From Lineus longissimus (Eukaryota > Nemertea > Pilidiophora > Heteronemertea > Lineidae), in contig NC_088312.1 in NCBI RefSeq assembly GCF_910592395.1, positions 16,189,292 through 16,253,291 of the forward strand: a stretch of 64,000 nt of DNA, written 5' to 3'. Every line of letters starts with the position of its first letter. Position 1 is the first letter of the stretch. Positions 11,817-22,499 of the stretch are shown here, in pieces. The notes below the pieces were generated by a model. That model ran no database searches. It was not told where the DNA came from and saw only the letters and a list, made by a program, of their open reading frames with translations. The translations under genes were made by a program, and so were the position numbers.

Positions 11817-12711
11817 AGGGAGGCCACACCAAATTTTTGTTTTGTCATAATGGCTTTTTTCTCTTTATATCTGTGTAGGGCTCAGTAACAAAAAGAGAAA
11901 ACTTTTTACAGATTAAAAATCGGACAAATGGTTTTCATTCTACAGTCGTTTGAGTTTCTTTATTTGGACCGATGATTTGGACAAAACAAATGGTCCTTTA
12001 ATTGAAAACTAACTGTCACTCAGTGTCAGAAAAGAAGCCAAAATGAAGGATATTGGCACTTTTTCATGACAAAATCATTAGTAACTTTCAAACCAGCGAA
12101 TAGATTATCTTGAAACTTGACACACTTGTGAACTTTTTTACGCCTGATTTAAATCTGGACCTGAAAATTTCATAATGAGGCTCATTCTTACCTAATTAGC
12201 ATAAATTAGCATAAACTGTGACGTAAAACGAGTGCTTAATTTCAAGAATACACTTGTTCTTTCCTTTGCAATGCACCAAATTGAACTAAAATCACACAAT
12301 CTCATGACTAATGCTAACTGTGAAGTTTATTGACATTCAGATGGGTGGTACCAGGTTGTTGCCATGGTAACCTTGGCGGCCATTTTGAATTTCCGCAATT
12401 TTCATTCTTCGTGGTCCTTTCAGTGAAGTATGGCATGTAGTATATCAAAACAAAGGTAATTTCAAGTAGAAGAGGATGCAGCAAAGAGAAATCCATAAAT
12501 ACTAATCATAAAAGAAACATTACAGGTTTTATCTCGATGGCAGTGACAATTGGCTGGCGATTTGTGCTATGCGTGAATAAAAATGGGCCATGAACGTATT
12601 TTGCCTACAACACCAAAAGATAAAGATAACTACTTGTAATACTACTGGTAATATTATTAGTATGACTGAGTGAGGTTCTAGTCCATCTTTACTATTACTG
12701 ATTGTCAGTAG
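11817..12711. other. Non-coding interior of the 8 kb element, downstream of its gene
   Basis: About 0.9 kb between the inverted 5' terminal region and the probable polyadenylation signal of the transposase-like gene. No reading frame or repeat stands out. Confidence 0.5.
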
Positions 12712-12717
12712 TTTATT
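12712..12717 (-). terminator. Possible polyadenylation signal AATAAA
   Basis: TTTATT on the plus strand reads AATAAA on the coding strand, about 200 nt past the TAA stop at 12921-12923. It is the nearest canonical hexamer downstream of the gene that I found. Position and orientation fit, but a hexamer alone is weak evidence. Confidence 0.45.
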
Positions 12718-12920
12718 TAAATCAATACAGTAGGCCTATTGTAAACAAATTCGCAGCATGGCTCGTTTTTATTCACCACCTTGAAATCGAATCAGTACAA
12801 CATGGAACTTGTAGAACGGTACAAGAAAAATGAACTAACAGAACTAAAAATGAACAAACTGGATTAAACATCCCCTGATACAACTTACATGAGCAGTTTA
12901 CAGTCCCAATAAAGCCATTT

Positions 12921-15900
12921 TTAAAACCATCTGTCAGCAAATATCCTGTACTTAGCATCCAAGGCATCGAAATCTGTTACAGACCATGTACGCCCTGAAT
13001 TTGGGGTGAACACACCAACATCATTGTCTATCAGAAACTCAACCTCAGTGTCCACAACTTCAGGGTTCTGAGAGAACGAGAATGAGTTTTTCGATCTCTG
13101 TTGAACAAGATAAGCCAGTGTTGCCTTGTTTTCCATGTTTTTCTGCACAACACCCAAGTACCACTTCTCTTCATAAGCTACAGCCACATATGTACCAGGT
13201 CCTTTGAAATCAATTGAATCGGGCAAACTGTATGAGACTTCTTCTGTTTCCAAGTCAGAGTCAGTCTCTAACATGTCTGACTCTGTCTCTGAGGCAAGTT
13301 CAACATCCGACGAGGATTCAGATTCCGACAGCTCTACATTTTCAGGAATAGTTTTCCTCCTTTTCTCACGATTTACACCAGACCGTTTCTTCTGTGGACG
13401 TCTTTCCTTCTGAGCTTTACCCTGCTGGCCTTTCAATGTTTTTTCTTTCTCTTTACGAATTTTTTCAAGTAGTCATTCTTTCATTTCAGCAAATTTGGTT
13501 GCCCTTAACTCTGCACTTTTTTCACCTGTTTCAGGTTCTTGTTGTAAACCAGCCACAAATGGATTTTCATTGAGTTCATCAGATTCAAGTGTGACGTCCT
13601 GCTGCTGACTGAAGAGCCTGATTACTTTTGACAACTTTTCCCTAAGATCTTGAACAGACAGTTTTTTGCCACTCTGTGATGCTGTGTAGAGCTTTGGATC
13701 ACCAGACTTCATTCTCACCACTTCTTTGTAATATTTCAATTGTTCTACTAATACCTCCTTTTGATTTTCAGGATTTTTTTTCCTCCCAAGAAGATTGTCT
13801 ATTTTCTCTTCAGTATCACATGGCCCACCACTGTTCATCACTGATTTAACAAGTTCCTGGCGTTTAGAAGCAGCTGCTGCTTCCTTCCGCTCCTTCTCTG
13901 CAATTTTCTCTTGCACACGATTTTGATGATACTTCATTATTTCAGATTTTCTCTTTTTATAGTCAGCTACAAAGTTCTTAGATTTTTTGACTGCCTGAGC
14001 AATTGCTTCTGCCCTTTCAACATCTGGGAGAGACTGTAGCCATGCACCAGTTTTATTGTTAGCAAATAAAATGAGTCCTTCAAGAGCAACAGTAGATGCA
14101 TTTGGTTTCTCCCTTAGAAGCCTGTCTAAAGAGCCAAAATCATGTTCTGAACGTACACTTGTTTTAGGTACACTCTGTGTCTGTTTCCTAACATCTGCAC
14201 TTAGCACACCATAGTACCGTCCTCCTGGTAAATGATCGGTCAACATGCGTTCACACACCATCAATGAACTAAGAGAAAGAAGAGAAAGAACCTCCCTAGT
14301 CATTGTTTCAATCTTTTCAGAACAGTTGAAGAACAGGGACTGGTATACTTCATCTTTCACTGGAGGATGCACCGGAAAGAGCACTGCACTGCCATCAAGA
14401 AGCTCTGATGGATCATCTTTCCAAAGTTGCAACTTGGTATGCAGAAGAGAATAGTGTTGGTCCATGTCTAAGATATGGGTTTTACTCTCCAACACTTGCC
14501 ACAATGGCCCAGTTACCAACTTGTGAAAAATCCCTAAGGCACGAGCACCTGAAAGAAGTTCCTCAGATACTACATCTGCTAGAAGTGACCTTGTGAGACG
14601 ATTCGGTGTGTCAATGTCAGTTAAAAACTCTGCAATATCTCTCCTATGATGAAAGACAGCGGCTCCATTCTCAAAGATAATGTTGAATCTGTTGCCCACA
14701 AAGTCTTTCAAATGGTTTTTCTTTGATTTCAGCTGAACAACCTGAAACATGTAGGGGTAGCCAGCTTGTTCATTTGTACATCGTCGCCCTCCACTGAGAA
14801 CTTCACATGTATGTCTAATCAACCTCTGCACAGAAGATGAACTCTCACTGAAATGAACAAATTCTTTCAAGCAGTCCCTTCCAAGTTTTTCCCCGAGTAA
14901 TTGCTCCCATTCCTTCAGAGTGGCTTCAGCATAGTCCCCTAATCCTGTCTCAAAATGTAATCCACAGAAAAAGTCATTCACCACTTTCAACTCCTGCTGC
15001 TTTTCATCCGAAATGTTATCCCAATTCGCCACAACCTCTGGCAAAACACTGGCTCGCCATTCTTCAAGTCTTTTTACATAACCCTTATTTACTATATGGC
15101 GATCAGACATGGTGTTTTTAATGTTATAGAGAAGTTTTTGCCCAATCTCTTGTTTTTGTTCTACGGAATCTGAGATCAGAGAACTAAGTTCTTCAAGTAA
15201 ACTCTCAGTTTCAGCCAGCTGGCAGTCAACAGTTCCACACGTAGTGTTTTTTACAGAGCTGCTGAGGTTTTCACCACTAGCAACTGCGACTTGAAATCCT
15301 AAGAAGTGTTTTTGCCGCTTAGAAGTCCCATCAAATTGGAGAGTAGAGTTCTCGCTGCTAAACAGTTTCTTGGCAACCTGTGTTTTGGACAAAACATTTG
15401 CCTCAACTGCCATCAATTTCACAAGGCTTGGTTTAGGAAGTCTCTCAACATTACAATCTGCCAAAATGCTCAACACATTTGCAATGATGGCAGAGACGTG
15501 TCTGGCCCCAACCCCTCTCTGCAGCAGGTCATAACACACAAGACGCACTTGGTCACTGTACTTTCCGTCTTTGAAAGTAACTATGCTTTTCTCATTCATT
15601 AGGTCATGCAAGTCACCTTCCCATGCGAGGCCAGCAACCTGCTGAGTACTGGCTTCAATTTCTCCTGTTGTTAGTTCCAGAAGGGATTTCTTTGCTTTCA
15701 AATTGAAGTATGAAGTCTTTTTCTGATATTTCCTTTTCTTAATCTTCTCAACAGACACCAACTTATTGGCCTTTTCAAGCTCCATTTTAAGTTTCCTGAT
15801 TTCATGTTGCGAATCATGCTCAAGAATTTCTAATTCCATTTCCATCATGACACCATTGTTCTTAAGATCTTCATTCTCATTTTGAATTTTCTTTATGTTT

Positions 15901-17530
15901 CTTGTTTTCAATTTTAGGCCCTGGATTTCTTTCCTAGCAAGAGCAAGAGCAGATTTGGACATATCCCAAGCCTTTTCCATTGATTTGAGTTCGTTTCTAA
16001 ACGTATCTCGGTCCATTTCAAGGAGTGCATTTTCAGTAGACAGGTCATCAACTTCGGAGGCCGTGCTCTCAATAGTGTCTACCATCCGATTGATTACGAT
16101 ATAAAGCTCATTTATTGCCTCCATGTGTCTGTCATCAACCCTGCCGTGCACAATGGCAACTGGATTGTCAGTTTTCGGCACTGGCACTTTGTACGGTGAC
16201 TGAATAAACTTTTCTAACTCCAAAGGTTTATAGCGAAGCTGTCTGTGCTTATTGGCCAGTAATTGCCATGAGGACTGAATAGTACCCAGAACATAGTCAA
16301 TTTGATTGTCAAAAAGTCTGTTCAACCACCCACTGGCATCTCTCCATGAAAATTTTCCAACTAATTTGTTTAGTTCTATAATGACACCATTTGTCACCGT
16401 TTCACCATCCCTCAGAGTCAGTACATCATCACCTTTCACTAGCCAATCGACAGAAACCCCAATTGCAGAGCAAGCTGGTCCAATATAGTTATTATCAAAT
16501 CGTTCTCCACAATAGTCCCTCTCAAACAAAAGTTCCTGCAAGAGTAGACTATTGTTTTGTTTTTCTGCCCTATTTACAACGTTCCTGACCTTGCGTACGA
16601 TAACACCAACAGCAATGTTACAACCGATACCAGGAACTAGCTGTCTAAGCACTTCAGGAAAACAATATTTTTGTGACAGGTCCGCTGAGTCCTCGATGTG
16701 ATCTAAAATTGCTTTTGCCAGTTCATATGTCACACCACCTGAAAAGCCTGGAAAAGAGAAAGAGTGACTTTAAACATTGTGTAGGGACATTGGGGTAGAT
16801 CCCACCTGTATGGTGGGACAGGAAAGTGGGACTATAAACCGGAGAAGCTTGAAGACTAGTAAAACCTACCTGTAACTCAACTGCCATGACTGCCAGTCCT
16901 GGTTTTCAAAATCAAATGCACAAAAAATGAAGAAAACTAAAAATTGCTGAAACTATATGTCACATTAGTATTCATTAACTCATATAAATAAACCTAAATC
17001 TGTCAATTAACATGTGTAATAGAATGATACATGAAATGATGTCAAACTGTCATCTAAAGTGTTCTAAAATAATTCCAATTCAACATAACCATATCTTCAG
17101 AGGTAATAAAGCCCGTTCCAATCATCGTTTCTGCAAAAAAACCTGCTAAAACTTGAATTAAATAAAATTTCAAATTTCCCGCCAAAAGATCCCGCCACCT
17201 GAATGGATAACAAACCAGCTATGCATTGTGACTACCACTTTAATTTCCCAAATATGGCAGCGTGACGTCACGCTACAGAGTGAGCAACAGAGAGTAAAAG
17301 CGGATACCACAACGTCACCCGGTAAAACGAGCATTCGGTCGCAAATTCCACCTTAATTCAACCCGTATTCATCATGAATTGCACAATCCATCGCCAGCTG
17401 ATGATTAATATTCATAAACACTACTCGTACTATCAACTCACGGTCATAACTTACCTTCAAACCCACGCCCACGGCATAAACTGGCGATTTTTTCCTGTGA
17501 AATTTGAAAACTTTTTGACGGCGACGCCAT
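12921..17530 (-). CDS. Spliced transposase-like gene of the 8 kb element, one in-frame stop
   Basis: Exon 1 (17530-17455) starts at an ATG and encodes 25 residues (MASPSKSFQ...RGRGFE) plus one base, ending at GTAAGT. Exon 2 (16738-12921) follows TTTTCAG and completes a GGT codon in frame, giving GFEGGVTYELAK. The total is 1,298 codons with one internal TGA at codon 1114 and a TAA stop. Regions: an N-terminal domain (about 1-220); a long coiled coil (about 230-370); a core with FDGTSK (D495), TMSDRH (D571) and CGLH (C617 to H620); a basic, helical stretch (about 950-1045); an acidic, serine-rich stretch after the stop; and a C-terminal domain with VAVAYEEKWYLG that may be a small beta-barrel. 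The D, D and CxxH pattern recalls DDE transposases of the hAT, MULE, P and Kolobok type. The third acidic residue is not assigned. I do not recognise a named family; mobilisation of its own element is inferred from position. Confidence 0.8.
13473..13475 (-). other. In-frame TGA inside the transposase-like gene
   Basis: The frame continues open for 183 further codons past this TGA (LLEKIRKEKEK onward), including an acidic region and a conserved-looking C-terminal domain. A single CGA to TGA change (Arg, a CpG transition) would explain it and fits the charged context KE-R-LLEK. A programmed readthrough cannot be excluded. Confidence 0.7.
16739..17454 (-). other. 716-nt intron of the transposase-like gene
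   Basis: The donor GTAAGTTA follows ...TTTGAAG; the acceptor is TTTTCCAGGCTTTTCAG. Splicing joins GAA G|GT GGT GTG in frame. Without it the large frame would have to start on GTG. The intron holds no recognised feature. The relative at 58938-58980 also has a short first exon ending in phase 1. Confidence 0.75.
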
Positions 17531-18162
17531 TTTGATGCGAGCGCAGGACTTCACACGAAAGGGTGGAGAGGTGGTTTCAAATATCCGTTTTCGACACGTG
17601 TTATTCTAAACCGATTCAGATAAACTTTTAGATGGTAGAAGATCAATATCGTATGATTTATTTGTTGATAACGATGCATAAAATTAACGTCTGTTGAAAT
17701 TAGAAAAATTGTGTTGAACATTTCCATGAGCTCTCACTTCCTCATACCCCTCCTAATAGACTCGTCGGACCAATCAGCTTGAAGAAGAGATCGTCTGCGA
17801 CATTGGGACACACGTTCAGCCAATTATATCAACGATAACATATGTCACTTGAAGGATGATGCTGGGTTTTCCCAAAAATCTTGGCGGACGCGAGACGTTT
17901 TCAGTGCGCGACATCGGCAAAAAGCGCGATTTGCGGTATGTTCGTAAAGCCGTATTAAATATTCTAAGCGATATTTTTGGAAAGAAAACACACAGTAATA
18001 TTTTGAAGGTTATAAAATTTTAATATGACATATTTTTAACGCAAATTACACACACATTTCTGAACACTAACTGCATTAGTTCATGAGACAAACCTACAAA
18101 TCTGACCAATTCTCGGCTGTGACGTCATCACGTCACCAGCTCGCCGGGGCGCCTTTGGCCTG
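17531..18162 (-). other. Upstream region of the transposase-like gene
   Basis: Non-coding DNA between the 3' terminal inverted repeat and the ATG at 17530, the expected place for promoter and 5' leader. It is locally CpG-rich (about 17870-17950 and 18110-18160) and contains 'tgacgtcatcacgtcacc' near 18119. No TATA box is convincing. Promoter activity is inferred only from position. Confidence 0.4.
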
Positions 18163-18332
18163 CCTACTGAAAACACGACAATATATGTTTATTTGAGATA
18201 CGAGTGCCACCAAACGTCTATTTGAGTGTATGTCTATTTGAAATGCGACACCAAACATCTATTCGAGTCATAACACAACATAAAATGTCTAATTGAGACA
18301 ACCTCTATTTATGCGGAAATAACCGCCCATAG
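18163..18332 (-). repeat. 3' terminal inverted repeat of the 8 kb element
   Basis: The reverse complement starts CTATGGGCGGTTATTTCCGC and continues with four AATAGAC-like motifs and 'tttggtggcactcgtatctc', in the same order as the 5' end but without the tandem expansion. The outermost base is 18332, followed directly by TTAA. Confidence 0.9.
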
Positions 18333-18835
18333 TTAACAAACATTCCAGTTACGCTCAAATGGCCAATTTACGCAATTTGACCTCTGTGACCTTTTTGACA
18401 AGTACGTCAAATAAAAACCACATTTCATATGTGATGTATCCTTGCTAAGAGTATCTACCATAAAATTTTTACCAAAAACTAATCAGTAATAAGCGAGATA
18501 TGGCACTATTCAAATTTTTGGTTTTGGCCCCCTGGTGGCCAAGTTAAGAATCAGACAGGACCGAAAATCAGTGTCACAGGTCATCTGACCTAGGGGGTCA
18601 TGTGTACCAAGTTTAAAGTTCATAGCTTTAGTGGTTATGAATCATGCCATATTTACACACAAACGGCCAATTCACACCATTTGACCTCTGTGACCTTGAA
18701 AAGTACGCCACATCGACCTGATTTTTTGTCAACATGTAGAGAAATATGTAACAGGTGTCTACATACCAAATTTAAAGACTATATGAGAAATAAGGACAAA
18801 ACGTGCCACTTATCGGGAATTTAAAGACTTTAATG
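18333..18835 (+). repeat. Family B element, right half (continues 9767-10391)
   Basis: It opens with the TTAA target duplication and 'caaacattccagttacgctcaaatggcc', then 'tttgacctctgtgacc', 'ggccccctggtggccaagtt' and a second round of the same modules. No terminal 'ggtgagcc' stem-loop is found before the similarity ends near 18835, so this copy lost its 3' end. Confidence 0.8.
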
Positions 18836-19680
18836 ACAATGAAATGCCTTTTGCATATTGGCGATAACGCGGCATGAAATTCAAATGTGGAGAAAGGTCT
18901 TTGGACTTCAACCAACAGCAGCTGACAAGCCCATTTCTAGGGAAACCCATCAGTAGGGAAACTCCCCTACCACAGGCCATTACGCAACAAAAGCTTGAAG
19001 TCTATCGGACATGCCGTTCTTCAAGTTACGAGCAGAATGCAAAAATCTAAGACGGCGGCTGGCGGCCATGTCGGATTTTGGAACGCGCCCAAAATCGATA
19101 GGGAACCTCCCCTACCGAAGACCACTACACCACAAATGTTTGAAGCCTGTCGGACTTCTAGTTCTTCAGTTAACGATCGGAATACAAAAATCTAAGTTGG
19201 CGGCTCATGGCCATACTGGATTTTGGATCGCGCCCAAAATCAGTAGGGAACCTCCCCTGTCATAGGCCATTACACCACAAAAGTTTGAAGTCTGCCGGAC
19301 AACTGGTTCTTCAATTAACGAGCGGAATGCAAAAATCTAGGATGGCGGCAGGCAGCCATATTGGATTTTTTAACGCGCCCAAAATCGATAAGGAACCTCT
19401 CCCACTGAAGACCATTACAGCACAAAAGTTTGAAGTCTGTCAGACCTCTAGTTCGTCAGTTAACGAGCCGAATGGAAAACCTAAGATGGCGGCTGACGGC
19501 CATATTGGATTTTGGAACGCGCCCAAAATCAATAGGGACCCTTTGACACTTTAGGCCTACACCCCCTTAAAAATTATGGCGGGGGCATAATAAGCGAGAT
19601 ATTGCACATTTTACCTTTTCAGTTTTGGTCCTTTGTGTCAATTGACCTCTGTGGCCTTGAAAAGGAGGTCACCGTTTAGA
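18836..19680 (+). repeat. Family D repeat, copy 1: four units of a 145-bp tandem repeat
   Basis: The phrase 'cccaaaatc' recurs at 19088, 19233, 19378 and 19522, a 145-bp period. Each unit also holds 'agatggcggctggcggcca', 'ggaacctcccc' and 'aagtttgaagtctgt'. It ends with 'ggcgggggcataataag', the 3' arm of the family D end seen at 44241-44247, and then runs into a family B fragment. Open frames across it reflect the period, which is not a multiple of three, rather than coding. Confidence 0.8.
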
Positions 19681-20884
19681 CATTAAGTTCTTGCAAATTT
19701 CGTTGCTTATTCTTGAACTATTCGTGTGCGAAATACAATTCCTTTCGTAGGCGAATAATTTCCTAACAATCCTATTATGCAATAATTCTTGTGCGAAAAA
19801 AGCAATGCAAATGTTAGAAATCTTACTGTTTGAAAAATTTGTCTGCAAATTTTGGTTAGCAAATTCAGGCCTCCCGAATATACAGAATACACGACAGACA
19901 ACAATAAAAGTGTGCTGAAAATAATATTCTTTTTCATATGTAAGCAATAAAGAGGGTAAGCTTGTTACACTTTATTTGCATATCCTTCTTGTTCAAGATC
20001 AACACCACACACTTCAATACATTATGTATGTTATGTTAATGACACTAGTCTTCCTGGTCTCGGAATGAACAAACACATCTGTAACTACGATCTGGGATGT
20101 ATGAATATCCTGACGTGCACGAGACTTGCAGAAGCGGGGCAAATTACCAGATCATTGCAAGGAAATTTCTAAATGTAAACAATGTACAATGCCTCAGCGG
20201 GACCGCCCTTCGACAACCAATTATTCACATAACATGTATGAATTTGCAGTGGGAAGTTGCGAATGACCGGTACTGTAATACCGTATGATGGTTATATGTA
20301 CCCATGATATCAGATTAGTGGCAATCGAGCAAGTAGTTAAAGGATTGGTCGGCTTTTTATTGCAGTATGTTTGTTCTTCTTTCTGAACGTGCTTGATGCT
20401 TTTCCAATTTTCTTTCAACTCTTATTATAGTAAAAGAATTGTGCGTTGTTCATTATTTTCAGTACGTGCAAGTCCTTTCCCAACACGTGAGTGCACGCCA
20501 AGATCCAAGTTCCCATCACCCCGCTATTAAGATGCAACGTCATATCCATTTATTGTCGCAGTTGCAGGGTAATTAAGCGCCATCAGCGTGAGGTCAGAAA
20601 AATCGATATCGGTGCCAAGACGTCATAGGGTCAATCCTAACACAAGGAAACGCCTTACTAATACTAGTGCATCGTTCCACGTGGAACGGGTCAATAATGC
20701 ATGAAGAGCTAACTCGGGTCAAATCGGAGTCAACACCGGAAAAGCACAATAATTCAGTCAGATTTTGAATTTTTCCTTTTTTGTGCAATTTTATTAATGA
20801 ACTACTTATGTAGAATAGGAGGCGACTGGGCAGCCGAAAGCTGGGTAATATTGCCGTTAATAATGTCAATGGTCGTTTAAGCAA
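19681..20884. other. Intron-like sequence, nothing recognised
   Basis: AT-rich up to about 19960, with several loose variants of 'cgtgtgcgaaa' and 'ggcgaataa', then mixed sequence. A short piece near 20281-20335 resembles family A ('ggttatatgtacccatgatatca'). No supported gene. Confidence 0.4.
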
Positions 20885-22499
20885 TAAGAGGCCCATGGGC
20901 CTGGCACTCATCTGAATGTAATGATGCTCAGTTTTGTTTCCTGGGTCAGTTTATATAAATATTCCGTCACAAAATTGAGCAAAAAATGGTTTCCAAGAGG
21001 GCCGCGTGCCAAATTAAAAAGAACGAGAAGCTTTGCCTGATCCATCTGATTGTTTATTTCATAACTTCATATAATTAGTGCAATTAAAAGTTGAAGGTTG
21101 TTACATAGATTTAATCTTACTAGTTGCGATGGTCCCTTCAAGAGTTACAACCCAGTAGACAACCAGTAACTGCAGTCTGAACATTTACATCAATCCATTA
21201 AAGTTCAGCTTCTGACAAACTAATCCATTAGATGCATGGTCACAACCTAGGACAACTGCATCATGTGGTAAATGTAGTTTGGACCTTTGTATCTATTCCT
21301 TCGAAGTGCAGGTTGTGAAAAACTAGTCGATGCATGGTCACAACCTTTGGGCAAACAGGTAAGGCAGTATGGACCTCAAATCCTTTGAAGTGAAGGTTGA
21401 GACTAACCAGCCAAATAAATGCATGGTCACAACCAGAAACAATCTGGACCTTTACATGAATTCCATTGAAGTGTAGGTTGGTTGCGACAAACTAGTCCAG
21501 TGAACATAGCCCAACCTAAGCCGGGACAGCCATACGGTAATTGTCATCGGTTTTACATCAGGGACAGCCAATAGTTTCAAAGTGCAAGGCGTGGACCAAG
21601 GGGTATAATTTTCTTAGTCCGCATTGATAGCGAGTAAAAACTTAACAGATACACTTGATTTTTGGTAAACCAACTGCCACATTCGGTTTTCTTTATAAAC
21701 AATGATGAGCTAAGTATTACAGTGAAAAAAAATGTGAAATACTAGAATTGACTGGTTCTTCTGATGACCGCGCGGGTGATCACTTAAGTTGGATGGGAGG
21801 AGCAAAGTGTTCGTTTGCTTCTATGAGTTTGAGTGTAGCTCAGCTCCTCTCTCTCAGTCATCTGTGATGTGGTAACCAAAAATGCTTAAATGCAGCAGTA
21901 GATCATTCCTGTAAAACATGATGAGAAAACATTTTAATTTTGATAGCCATGTTTTATGATACAAGACCAACAACAGCTGATTAGGCACTTTTATGATTAT
22001 TGATCAAGGTAAAGTCAGGAACTACTGAGGAAGTGCTAAAGATCAAGTAAGTTTATTAAGATGATTGAGAATATAATAAGAGTGTGACGATTCGCCCCTG
22101 TTGCATGCATTGTGCTATGTACAGTATGCATGTGTGTATCACATTTGTTTGTTGACATTTCAAGTCTCTGGAGTAGATGGTCAATTGCAATGTTTATTTA
22201 CATTGTCAACCTTGGATGACTTAAGAACGATGTTTATTATTTTCTTGTTTAGTCACAGTAGTTCTGCTGTGTGACAAGAGTTATTAGTTGAGTAATCCAT
22301 CTTTTAGAGCTGGACTTTGACATCGTAATATATCATACATTCTGCCGCCATTTTGACAACTTTAGGTATCACGTGACAGTGACTTAGCACATGATCGATT
22401 CGTCTGCTTGTGCATAAATTAAACCCAGTTTTGTCGGGCGATAAAATGCATGATATCTAAACAAATTGTGGGGGGAAATGTAAAAGAATTGAATATACT
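20885..22499 (+). repeat. Family F element, copy 1, left part
   Basis: It starts with GAGGCCCATGGGCCTGGC, an inverted repeat, and aligns with 38518-40760 over most of its length. Between about 21190 and 21500 there are roughly 90-100 bp tandem units around 'gatgcatggtcacaacc' (21233, 21332, 21420). It is interrupted at 22500 by the CAGTG element and resumes at 25693 with 'ctgaatcatcaaggatgg'. Confidence 0.75.

Larger units (their letters stand above)
10392..18332 (-). mobile_element. 7.9 kb TTAA-flanked DNA transposon of unassigned superfamily
   Basis: The ends are perfect inverted copies of CTATGGGCGGTTATTTCCGC (10392-10411 and 18313-18332). About 78 bp match with roughly three differences, and the similarity continues with rearrangement for some 170 bp. 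Both ends abut TTAA (10388-10391 and 18333-18336), and removing the element plus one TTAA restores a family B repeat. It carries one spliced minus-strand gene (12921-17530) whose product has features of an RNase H-fold transposase. The TTAA target is shared with piggyBac and Kolobok, but I see neither the piggyBac DDE_Tnp_1_7 signature nor a THAP zinc finger. It is nearly intact apart from one in-frame TGA, so it is likely young. Superfamily assignment is open. Confidence 0.9.

Noticed and set aside
13204-13413. Plus-strand Ser-rich open frame
   Set aside because: Antisense shadow of the acidic Ser/Asp-rich region of the minus-strand gene.
12921-16733. Transposase-like gene read as a host coiled-coil gene
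   Set aside because: It lies wholly between matching terminal inverted repeats flanked by TTAA, and a relative is present nearby in a broken state.
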